Below are positions 1-8,065 of a stretch of DNA of 10,537 nucleotides, piece after piece. The notes beneath the pieces are model-generated. The model searched no databases. It was not told where the DNA came from and worked only from the letters and a program-made list of their open reading frames with translations. A program made the translations under genes and the position numbers. Source of the DNA: Hemicentrotus pulcherrimus (lineage: Eukaryota; Echinodermata; Echinoidea; Camarodonta; Strongylocentrotidae); assembly GCA_003118195.1 (NCBI GenBank), contig BEXV01000498.1, positions 29,196 through 39,732 of the forward strand, written 5' to 3'. How positions within the stretch are numbered: position 1 is the first letter of the stretch; each line of letters opens with the position of its first letter.

Positions 1-26
1 CAAGGATTTTCAAAACAAATGTGTTT

Positions 27-119
27 AAAGTCGAATATTCATGAAAGAATACCAAATTTAGGTTTTCTCCGTTCAACAGAAAACCCAAGTTATGTATTCT
101 TTCATCGAAATTTGTCTTT
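27..119. repeat. Imperfect foldback hairpin (pre-miRNA-sized)
   Basis: The segment folds on itself about a small loop at 69-77. The inner arms 41-68 and 78-105 pair at 25 of 28 positions (one G-U). The core is ATGAAAGAATAC (41-52) against GTATTCTTTCAT (94-105), plus GGTTTTCT (61-68) against AGAAAACC (78-85). The outer arms 27-40 and 106-119 pair at 11 of 14 positions (two G-U). In total 36 of 42 positions pair, interrupted by small internal loops. The size and shape fit a microRNA precursor on either strand, or a small foldback or MITE remnant. No target-site duplication is evident. The structure is seen directly in the sequence; any function is inference. Confidence 0.6.
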
Positions 120-120
120 G

Positions 121-820
121 CAGAAGTCTGTTATGATAATATTTAAGTGAAATTTTGCCATCAAATTCTTTGCAAACTTGGGGCAACCCAACACTTTAGA
201 GGGGCCTTAAGGGCAACCCATAACCCTATTGCATTGCAATTAGAAATCATATTAGGATCACTTCTAATACGTCATTGTCATATCCGCGCATTTCACTGTA
301 AAGCGACGCACTCTAATATTTGCCTTACATAATAAGCCTGGTCTGTTTTCGAAAATGTTTGCGATCATGCTTTAAACAGTGCCTTTTCTATATTATGCTG
401 TTTGAGGAAGTTTATCTCTAGTTTGTGATCATCTTATCCTCACTAATAATTCTTTGTTAGACTCATCCATGTATATCAAGCCATGTTTCACGCTGCCACA
501 AGCAGAGAAATGAATTGTGTTTGTAATGAGCGATAAAATAGACAGTGATAGGCCTATACAAGGTCAAATGTTGGGCTAAAACCGAGAAAACAAATCGCTT
601 TTTGTTTTATACCGGAAATTGAAGGAAATGTTAGTCTCACATAAAATGGAAAATTAAGCAGAAATAAATCAAACATGAGTTCTCAAAAATCAATGAAGTA
701 TCAAATGTTGTTGTTTTTCTACATTACTAGTAACGTTTATTATGGTTTAATCTCTAAATGAATTATGATTCATGTTTCCAGTTTATTATTGTTGATTATT
801 AGGATATTAGTTTTAGCAAC
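121..820. other. Non-coding upstream region, little recognisable content
   Basis: AT-rich DNA with frequent stops in all frames. It holds a 10-base direct repeat, GGGCAACCCA, at 181-190 and 211-220. It also has a small palindrome-like ATTGCA-T-TGCAAT at 228-240 and the palindrome ATAGGCCTAT at 548-557. A 61-codon ORF at 147-332 has no signal peptide, motif or coding-like composition and is treated as chance. I see no gene here. Confidence 0.6.
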
Positions 821-1090
821 TCACCCCGCGGAATTATAGGTAAAGGTGCATATTTGGCCCGGCAGTGTTTGATCGGCAGGATATCTATGACATGCGCACT
901 ATCATGTCATATCCGAAGTAGCGTGCTAGCTTCCCACAACAAGCTGACTATCCCCGCCATTTCCGTAATCCTTGCTCGCTGATTGGTCGGTGAGTTTAGT
1001 CACTTTTCTGTTAGTTCTACGGTCCTAGGGTGAACCCTTTCTGTACCCGTGTAGTATATAGTCTCAGCAATAACGCAATGCAATCACCAT
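820..1090 (+). promoter_or_regulatory. Putative core promoter of the secreted-protein gene
   Basis: The stretch 825-1030 is visibly richer in G+C than its surroundings. It contains a good NF-Y type inverted CCAAT box, CTGATTGGT, at 979-987. TATATA follows at 1055-1060, with an initiator-like TCACCAT around 1084-1090. Taking A1086 as +1 puts the TATA start 31 bases upstream and the CCAAT box about 100 upstream, both normal spacings. An inverted repeat lies upstream: TATGACAT (886-893) and ATGTCATA (904-911), flanked by GGATAT and ATATCC. The half-site CATGCGCAC (891-899) in it resembles part of an NRF1 site. The leader from 1086 to 1306 has no ATG, so 1307 would be the first start codon. The exact start site is inferred. 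Confidence 0.45.
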
Positions 1091-1306
1091 ACTTCTATTT
1101 TCTCCAAGGATTTTAACAGGTGTTTCATACTTATTTATTTCATTTCCGAAATCAAACTTCCCGTCTTGATTCTACAGCAAAAACAAAATATTTCAGTCAA
1201 AATTTCAAGGACTACTGTTTCTTAAAAAAAATAGCTTAAATCTTGGACACTGTTTGGAGAGTTCAACATATCTGTACTAATTGCAAAGTAATCAGTTACC
1301 GTCGCC

Positions 1307-1564
1307 ATGTTGAGTCGGACTTGGAGCTCAGTTGTTTTAGTGTTTATACTATATGTGTGTTTGCTGGATGCGAGAGAGAATGAAGGTGATATCAAGAAAC
1401 GAGGTGCAGGAACAGAAAGGACTGGAACGTTGGCTTTGCGTACTGGATCGACAGGACCAACTACACCAGCTAACCCTACATGTAAAGTATCCTCATTGAC
1501 ACTGGTTGGAGATGATTCGTATTATTATGCTTGCTGTGAAGGAACAACTATTACTGGGCCAACG
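1307..1564 (+). CDS. Secreted cysteine-rich protein, exon 1 (N-terminus)
   Basis: This exon encodes residues 1-86 of a protein I do not recognise. The ATG has G at -3 (gtcgccATG), follows an in-frame TAA at 1289-1291, and is the first ATG after the inferred transcription start. Residues 8-20 (SVVLVFILYVCLL) form a hydrophobic core, so residues 1 to about 22 are a likely signal peptide, with cleavage probably after A22. KKR at 30-32 is a possible prohormone-convertase-type site that would release a short propeptide. Residues 40-58 are rich in Thr, Ser, Pro and Gly and look like an extended, possibly O-glycosylated linker. The cysteine module begins at C59, then a YYY run (72-74), then C76-C77. 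The exon ends at ACG|GTTAGT in phase 0. Without splicing the frame runs to a stop after codon 105 (TGA, 1622-1624), but the tail after residue 86 (VSIIIIQIN...) looks intronic. An extracellular or peptide-precursor role is inference. Confidence 0.72.
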
Positions 1565-2101
1565 GTTAGTATTATCATCATTCAAATTAATGTCAGAGAG
1601 GAAAGGAAATTACATGTATACTGAAGATAACAAGATAAATCTATGATGATTAATCAAAGACTGACGCGAATTCATTGAATCGTCTTTTCCCGATAAGTCT
1701 CTAAATTTGTTGATTGAATACACTTATGCAAATTATTATATCATTTGTAAATAGTATGTAAATGGTGAAAAGATCTGTGTGAATCATTGATAGACCTACA
1801 ACAGACAGCGAATATCGATTATTTAGTTGTACATCCTTTGATATCAAAACCCATGCCTATTTTATAGTTGTTCAAATGTTGTATTGATTCCATATTCAGA
1901 CACGACCAGTACAATGATCAACACAATCAATAAATCAATATTGGAAAGTTCATGAACAAAATCCAAAAGCAACAAGGGTGTGTTTCTATACACATGCACA
2001 AAATAAAACTTGAATTTTGACGTTATTTAATCATAAAAAATCATAATGCTTTACAAATTATTATTCTCATGATGTCTATTTCAAAATTGTTTATATTATA
2101 G
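1565..2101 (+). other. Intron 1 (537 bases, GT-AG, phase 0)
   Basis: The donor is GTTAGT at 1565-1570. The acceptor is tttatattatAG, with AG at 2100-2101, after a T-rich stretch. The interior is AT-rich with many stops, in contrast to the higher G+C of both flanking exons. Joining at these sites keeps the frame open (T86 to E87) and continues the cysteine-bearing protein. Confidence 0.65.
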
Positions 2102-2211
2102 GAAGTAGTAAATTGGGATTGTGAACCAGCGCGGAAAACTTATGCGACATTGAACGAGAGCAAACCATTCTACTGCGGGGGCATCACCGGCGAACTTAAC
2201 GCTAGAAAACG
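2102..2211 (+). CDS. Secreted cysteine-rich protein, exon 2
   Basis: This exon continues the protein as residues 87-123, in frame with exon 1. It starts EVVNWDCEPARKTY, includes PFYCGG and ends NARKR. It adds C93 and C111 and one N-glycosylation sequon, N104-E-S. The predicted mature part so far has five cysteines: C59, C76, C77, C93 and C111. An odd number in a secreted protein suggests that more follow downstream. The exon ends at ACG|GTAAGT, a very strong donor, in phase 2. The split codon starts CG, so residue 123 is Arg whatever base follows, giving a basic RKR at 121-123 that could be a second processing site. If the donor is not used, TAA at 2213-2215 ends the protein at once, at 123 residues. 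Composition is clearly more G+C-rich than the flanks. The family is unrecognised. Confidence 0.72.
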
Positions 2212-2768
2212 GTAAGTAACTCAATCTATATCATACATCAATTACTTCTTTGTCGATGTGCTCATATTCTATATAGATACCCAATAATTGCTTGAAAACT
2301 GATATCAGGATTTACGTTTCGGCTTACATTTAAAAAGAAGTTGAACCCTGAAAGCTAAATGCTCTGAAACAAAGCATACATTTTTGAAAAGCAGATAGTT
2401 GAACGCGTGAACGACATTCATCAAAATATGAATCAATATCTTTGAATGAAAACAATTGTTTGTAAACTTGATTAAATCTATAAACAAACATATATATGTT
2501 ACTTTAATGGAAGTCCTTAAATTATCGTTAAATTTTGATGATTAGGTTTTTATTATATCGAAAACATATTATCTTGGCCTGCGTAAACATATTGCCATTT
2601 GCCAATAGGAAAATCTGTATTCATGAGGTATAAACTTTGGTTAAATGAATCATGAGACATGAATAGAATTACGATGTGATTTGATGTTATCTGTTAGGAT
2701 CAGTGGGTCGCAAAATATCCTCTTGTCAGACATTAACATCACCTGATCCGATTAGAGGCGTCAATCCA

Positions 2769-2785
2769 GGGGGGGGGGGGGGGGN
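2769..2785. repeat. Poly-G run (G16) followed by an ambiguous base N
   Basis: Sixteen G are followed by N at 2785. Long homopolymers like this are often mis-sized in assemblies, and the N marks an unresolved base. No reading frame across this point should be trusted. Confidence 0.9.
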
Positions 2786-3077
2786 AAATTTCATATTTCA
2801 GTTCTCTATAATGTTATGGATATTCTTTTTTCTCCAAACTTTTCACGAAAATATTTCATTTTTGTTCGTGTGTTTCATTTCGTTGTCGTTGTTGTTTTTT
2901 AATCTGCGAACAAGACTTTGCGAAGGTAATTTCTCTTTTAGTCATTAAAACTGTGTGGTTCGCCACGATGACCGATTCCAGATCGCAGACATCGTTTGTT
3001 TTGCCATCTAAACCAGTGTATCTATCAATCTGTTCTCTTAGAGACTTAGACCTTTCCATATAAAACAATTATCGTGG

Positions 3078-3103
3078 TAATAATAATAATAATAATAATA
3101 ATA
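3078..3103. repeat. (TAA)n microsatellite
   Basis: Nearly nine perfect TAA units. On the minus strand this reads as a run of tyrosine codons, which explains a spurious ORF there. Confidence 0.95.
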
Positions 3104-3408
3104 GCCTAATAGTCCACTCCAAATTTTATTAAACCGAAACGGAAATTCTTTTTGCCCAATTGATCGTGATAGACGGAACTTATTGAAGCTGAAGTCAATG
3201 TTTCTATCTGCCCACTTGTTTTTCAAGTGAACATACATCAAAATCTACAAAATCCACGTCTCAATTAAAACCATAAACATAACCATCAACACCATGGTCA
3301 CTGTGAAAGGAAATGATATACACACCTTCGTGACAGGTGTTAATAGGAGTTCACAATGGATGACATACCCAAAAGGACTGCCTTCCTTTTGCTTTACTGC
3401 GTTCTTAG

Positions 3409-3562
3409 GTCATCATTGAAAGGACATGACACAAAGTTGTTCAGATCCGATTTTACACCCACTCTTTTGTTTTGTCTACCCACCAACATGAGCACCGTTG
3501 TCATCACATTCTTTCTGTATAGACGGGGACTAAAATGTTATTCCTTATACATCAAATTGTAA
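3409..3562 (+). other. Candidate terminal exon 3 (option A)
   Basis: A pyrimidine-rich tract at 3380-3406 ends in ttcttAG (AG at 3407-3408). The next base completes exon 2's split codon as CGG. The frame then stays open for 50 codons to TAA at 3560-3562. The translated tail has two cysteines, an N-M-S sequon and a hydrophobic patch (TVVITFFLY) followed by RR. Against it: composition is like the flanking non-coding DNA, no AATAAA is close by, and the total of mature cysteines would stay odd. It is offered only as a phase-compatible candidate. Confidence 0.15.
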
Positions 3563-3833
3563 TGACGTAATTCCAAAACTCTTGCATAGTACGTATACTG
3601 TCTATTATTGTTCAACGAATACAGAAAACTGACTCGAATGGTGATAATTAGACCACATTATTTAAGATATTTCAAATGTGAAGGCTAGATATATATCTTT
3701 TTGCGTCAGTTAATCATGTTGGCATAAATATTCTGCATTATAGTGGGATCATTCCCTGTTCAGCTGGTAAAAAGATATTTCTACACAGTTTATCCGGTTT
3801 TTTTTTTCATGATTGTTTTAATAACTTAGCGCG

Positions 3834-3836
3834 CTC

Positions 3837-3872
<36 letters not shown>

Positions 3873-3890
3873 CCTCCCCCTCTCTCTCCC
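3834..3890. repeat. (CT)n microsatellite, interrupted
   Basis: An almost pure CT dinucleotide array interrupted by CCC triplets. It is preceded by a poly-T run near 3799-3807 and the short sequence GCGCGC. Confidence 0.95.
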
Positions 3891-3904
3891 ACATACTATA
3901 GCCA

Positions 3905-4655
3905 TTGTTAGTTGATAATGCCCGGTAGTGACAGGTCAGATAACTGACCGCTCCTATACTTCCGTGCTATAAGTGATTGATTCTCGCATCCGAACAATAA
4001 CAATTGTTTTTACGATGGATTTCTAAATGGTAATCATAACTCATAAGGATCATTGAATTGAAATGCACGTGATTTAAATACTAGGAAAAGTTTCGAACTA
4101 CTATTAGCAATCTACAATAAAACTTGAAGTTTACAGAACATTCATTCATTATTGATAATTATCATTTTACATCATTTTTGTTAGTTTTGCTAGTTGTCTC
4201 TCTATCTGAGAACAGCAAAATGCTCAAACTCTAGGTGTGACATATTATGTGTACAATCTCGGCAAGTGAATATTTCCTGATGGATTCTAATCTTCAGAAC
4301 TTGAAAACGGCTTTTCATCATTAATTATGATCAATGGGAATTCATTGTAACTTCTGTACACGTAAATCGTTAGAAAGTTTACAGAGAAAGGGAGTATGTT
4401 GTATCGATTGATATTAGGCATCAATAAATATGCATATCTAAGAAAAATAATTTAGACTTTTAACTATGGGTATACATTCTCTAATTTTGTGTCAAATTGT
4501 GAAGTTATCGTTAGTGCCTGCCTGAGATGTTTGGCAAACAACACACATTATGTGTAAGTCTTTCAGACGAGAGCATGCATGCTGTTCAGAAAGTGAGTTG
4601 GAAATCAGGGGTTATTAAGCATTTCCCGTCTCAACTGATTTGACAAACAACTATT
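3905..4655. other. Non-coding AT-rich stretch
   Basis: No gene is visible. The one notable element is the perfect 12-base palindrome AGCATGCATGCT at 4572-4583. It is bracketed by CTTTC (4560-4564) and GAAAG (4589-4593), so the site could form a small cruciform. Confidence 0.5.
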
Positions 4656-4658
4656 CAG

Positions 4659-4815
4659 GCCGAATGTCAACTCATGCTGTTTTTCTAGACTTTACCTCAC
4701 CAATTATGATTGCTTACTAAATTGCTTACCAAAACGAGAAGAAGAAAAAAAGAAACAAGAAATGACAAGGAAACTTCTTTTCCCGTCGGGTTGCGGTATT
4801 TTGTTATGGTTTTAG
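4659..4815 (+). other. Candidate terminal exon 3 (option B, cysteine-containing)
   Basis: After actattcAG (AG at 4657-4658) the next base completes exon 2's split codon as CGG. The frame runs open for 51 codons to TAG at 4813-4815, and has no start codon near the acceptor. The tail contains CC, then C-x3-x2-x-C-type spacing within NYDCLLNCLP, a highly charged EEEKKK segment, and a last Cys in SGCG: five cysteines in all. This would bring the predicted mature protein to ten. An ATTAAA lies at 4834-4839, about 20 bases after the stop. Against it: the pyrimidine tract is weak and the purine-rich middle could be simple sequence. It is a candidate only. Confidence 0.17.
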
Positions 4816-6020
4816 TTTATTTAAATATACATGATTAAAAAGCGTGACATCAACTGAGAGCTGCTTTCAGCAAGGCCATCATGGTATACATTAAAATGTA
4901 TTACATATGAAAAAGTTAAATACAAAACGCGAATGCACAGGTAAAGAAATTATTTTAAAAAAGATGTAAAAAGGTAATTGGGTGAAAATTTCAAATATAC
5001 CATACACGAGACAAACAGAATAGGGGAAAATGAAAGATTTTCAAAGTACTTTCTGTCAGCGGTCACCGTTTTAGATATAGAACCATACTAAAAAAGTTTT
5101 GAGAAGAAACCAAATCCTAATATGCATGTTATTAATATAGTTTTAGTGTGTTTAAACACTCTTCAATGGTTAATACGACAGGAGGGTACTCCTGATGTTG
5201 GCATCGTCAAAAATGTAAATACTCTCAGGGGTATATATACGCATTTTATATCGAAGGAATATGATATATTAGTGCATTGGAAATGATTAGTAATCAATTG
5301 AAATTTGAAGTTTCAAGTCTGCATGAAATTTTTTCCGTAATTTGAATCTTAAACGGAGCAACATTAGTTTGTATTGGATGTCTCCTTTAAAAGACAAGGT
5401 CAAATATGACTCAGCTTTCATGATTTAAGGACTAAGCTTTCACCGTGGCACAACTAATAACTAGGTAGTAAAAACATGTTTGTCATAAACTGCAGTCGAT
5501 TTGTAAAAGTTGTCAACTACAGCAAACATGTATGCACTTTAAAAGATAATCTACGTAATCAAACTATTTTGATTGTTAAAAGACTGTGAGGTTAGACCAT
5601 TATGTATGGTATCAATATAAAAACAACTTAAATCGGCTATTTATAGTCCAATTGGTTTCTGTCATTTCCGTGTGTTTTGAATGACATGATGAATTATGTT
5701 CGATAATTGCCACATGTTATAACGATACGAATCATTCTGCTATATAAAATAAACAGCTTTAACTATTGTATTAAATGTTGATGTCCAGCTTCGTCACCCG
5801 GTGTATTTGAAAACTACTGAAAACTTCCATTGCTTATATTATATGAAAATGCGATGATATAGAAACTCCATAATCGCTTGTAAAATAGTAATACCTCAAT
5901 ATCTTATCAGTAATTACCTGCAACAAAATTATCTTAGCTCAAAGTAATTTTGAATAAATAGGTACTGCACTGTCACAACATGATTCTCTTGTGTGGAGTT
6001 CCATCGAGTTCATACTAGAC
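4816..6020. other. Non-coding AT-rich stretch
   Basis: Stops occur densely in all frames. The only structure I see is a perfect 6-base hairpin, CAGGAG (5179-5184) with CTCCTG (5189-5194). Several AATAAA hexamers occur (for example near 5746 and 5955), but none follows a supported coding region. Confidence 0.5.
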
Positions 6021-6027
6021 TGTGTAC

Positions 6028-6044
6028 TACCATGGTCCATGGTA
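6028..6044. repeat. Perfect inverted repeat TACCATGG-T-CCATGGTA
   Basis: Two 8-base arms are separated by one base, giving a 17-base near-palindrome with two NcoI-type CCATGG cores. It could be a dimeric protein-binding site or chance. Confidence 0.7.
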
Positions 6045-6076
6045 TAGCATGAAGACGTTACTCAATCCATGTAGCA

Positions 6077-6268
6077 ATGGACAGGAAAAGTGTGATTAAA
6101 GTGATTACGTGTGCCAGGCCATGCATAGTGAATGAAAGGTCTGTTGATGTGGTTAAACATGAATTATGTCATCAGCAATCTGTCTTAGAACAAACAGAAG
6201 ATTTGAACATTTTATCGATACTAAACTTGATTAAGACCATTCCTTTCCTTCTACTGGACTTTTTATGA
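6077..6268 (+). other. Unexplained 63-codon ORF
   Basis: The ORF starts 33 bases after an inverted repeat and ends just before a pyrimidine tract. The first 45 codons have more mixed composition than the surrounding DNA. They include three cysteines and a histidine (TCARPC, then HELCH), a faint metal-binding look without a recognised zinc-finger spacing. The last 15 residues are hydrophobic and T-rich at DNA level. The start context (gtagcaATG) is unremarkable, with an in-frame TGA close upstream at 6050-6052. It may be a decayed exon, a repeat fragment or chance. Confidence 0.12.
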
Positions 6269-6297
6269 AAATAATAATAAAAGAGATTGATCTTGTA

Positions 6298-6480
6298 CTC
6301 TCTCTCTCTCTCTCTCTTACTTTTATTCATTTCATCTCTGTCTTTTCTCTGTCTTGTCTTTGTTTATCTTTTCTTTCTCTTTTTCATTCCTTCTTCCTTT
6401 CTTTTCAGTTTCATCTTCTTGTGAATCATTTCTTTTTCTCCATGTCATCATTTATCCATGATAATGATATTCTTGTCTTT
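6298..6480. repeat. (CT)n array and 180-base pyrimidine-rich tract
   Basis: About ten CT units (6298-6316) grade into a T/C-rich tract up to about 6480, with few purines on the plus strand. The Ser/Leu/Phe-rich ORF across it (6265-6483) is a low-complexity artefact. Confidence 0.85.
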
Positions 6481-7386
6481 TGATGAATAACAAAACAAAA
6501 ACAAACAAAAAATGATAGAAAACTATAACTCAAGCAAGTAAACCCTCTCTCAAAGTCCAATTATTAATTATGTAATTTAACCCTATACAGGTGATACGGT
6601 CACTTGAATTATCCATTACTGTGATGACGAGCCGTTGCGTCACAATGCAAAGTAATATCCGTATCGTTATTGGTATTACTATCTCTTCTTTAGTTTGAAA
6701 TCATTTTAAAAGGGAAAAGGAAGTTTACCAAACACAAGCAACCGTAAGATTAATGATACGGATATTGGCACACATTCAAAATGTATGCTTAATAATGAAC
6801 ACAGACCCTTCTTTCTCTTTTCATTTTCACTAGTTTGTTTTCTTGTTGTGTTTACTATTTTGATGCTGTTTAGTGTTTGTTACCCATTTGGTTTCCATTA
6901 TGTTAACACAATATAGACTGATTTACATTATGTGCACAAACGGTCGGTGTGTTATAGTATTGATGGACCAAGAGGAGTAAATAATGGTCAAGAAAATCGA
7001 CTGGTTTTAAAGAATATTTGTATAAAATAAATATGTGGTATTAGATATATTCTGAAAACAAGACAGATGAAGTGATTGCATTGATATTAAAATCAAGTTT
7101 ATTTATACTCTCTTCTCTCCTTTTTCATTGGTGTACATCCACATCACTGTTTAATGAAAACCTGTTTGCACGGATCATTTTATATGAAAATCATCCAAAA
7201 ATTAATGTTGGAAGAAATAAATTTATATATTCAAAAGCAATAAGAACATGTTATTCAAAACTAAAAGACAGTAAGCTTACTTAACACACCTGTATTCAAG
7301 TAACACCACTTAATGTAATAAATGCAAATAATTAACCTCTCTTTGCAACTCGTACGTGAATAGTCGTTTGTTAGATGGATAGTAGA

Positions 7387-7396
7387 GGGGGGGGGG
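7387..7396. repeat. Poly-G run (G10)
   Basis: Ten consecutive G inside AT-rich DNA. It resembles the other poly-G runs of the window and is liable to length error. Confidence 0.85.
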
Positions 7397-8020
7397 TAGA
7401 TGAGAAGTACCCTTTATCTGATCTATAGCCCCTTCACCTAACCTATTATACCCTTTCTTTATAGCTATGACAAATGTATACATTTTCAATCAACTGCATA
7501 CATCCTTCTTCATTAATATTACAAGGTTAATGTCATGTTATATGTTCCTATGGAAACTGTTGCCATGACACAGAAATTAAACGTGATACTTTCTAGTATA
7601 TTACTACATGAAGTTATTAGCACTTCCCTTCGTCTTTATCAATAATCATAATTTGTAAAGACAGGTCTTAATTAGATTATTCGTTACGAGTACTGCTACG
7701 TTTTGATAAAGTGAAGTTCTTGAATTTGGTTAGAAATTACGGCCTAAAAGTGTTCAATTGAATTCATATGACATCTAGCCAACTTATACAAGTTGTTAAC
7801 AAACAATTGGCACAAATACAAATTTAAGAAATTCAGATAGTCATGTACTATGTGTATTCGAATTGGTTACGTCACTTAATAAACTAATCTCAGTTATTCA
7901 AAATCAACAAAATATACAGCTAGCCGGCAACAACGAACTAAACAAATACAAATAAAGTAGATTTAGCAGGCTCGAGATAGAGTTTTTGTTCATAATATCA
8001 TGATGGTATCCAGCTACAAC

Positions 8021-8065
8021 TTAAGGAATTATGATTCTTTGTCCTGGTATAACATAATTGCTTAA
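8021..8065. repeat. Short inverted repeat, 13-base arms
   Basis: TTAAGGAATTATG (8021-8033) pairs with CATAATTGCTTAA (8053-8065) at 12 of 13 positions across a 19-base loop. In such AT-rich DNA, one match of this size in 10 kb could be chance. Confidence 0.5.

Larger units (their letters stand above)
2212..3350 (+). other. Start of intron 2 / non-coding DNA
   Basis: It opens with GTAAGTAA, the donor of exon 2, and continues as AT-rich DNA with stops in all frames. It includes a G16 tract with an ambiguous base and a (TAA)n microsatellite, listed separately. Short inverted arms ACACCT (3322-3327) and AGGTGT (3335-3340) lie near the right end. Small ORFs at 2305-2487 (minus), 2703-2948 (plus), 2856-3068 (minus) and 3038-3241 (minus) have low-complexity or repeat-derived translations and are not called as genes. 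Confidence 0.5.

Noticed and set aside
1565..1624. Exon 1 read-through to a 105-residue protein
   Set aside because: The extension is AT-rich and Ile/Asn-rich, starts exactly at a good donor and has no nearby poly-A signal. Splicing to exon 2 gives a better protein.
2703..2948. 81-codon plus-strand ORF across poly-G and N
   Set aside because: The frame depends on a G16 run of uncertain length and an ambiguous base. The second half is Phe-rich low complexity.
3038..3241. Minus-strand ORF with a run of nine tyrosines
   Set aside because: The tyrosine run is the translated (TAA)n microsatellite. The rest has no coding signs.
4567..4592. 26-base micro-exon between TTTCAG and GTGAGT, phase-compatible and reading REHACCSE
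   Set aside because: Too short to trust. It coincides with a palindrome that explains the sequence, and such pairs of splice-like signals are common by chance.
5171..5186. TAATACGACAGGAGGG resembling a T7-type phage promoter
   Set aside because: Only the first nine bases match and the critical downstream part differs. The eukaryotic context makes it coincidence.
6265..6483. 72-codon ORF rich in Leu, Ser and Phe
   Set aside because: It is simply the translation of a (CT)n and pyrimidine tract.
7072..7284. 70-codon ORF with a hydrophobic start
   Set aside because: It resembles a signal peptide superficially, but composition matches the AT-rich background, the start context is poor and no splice or promoter signals accompany it.
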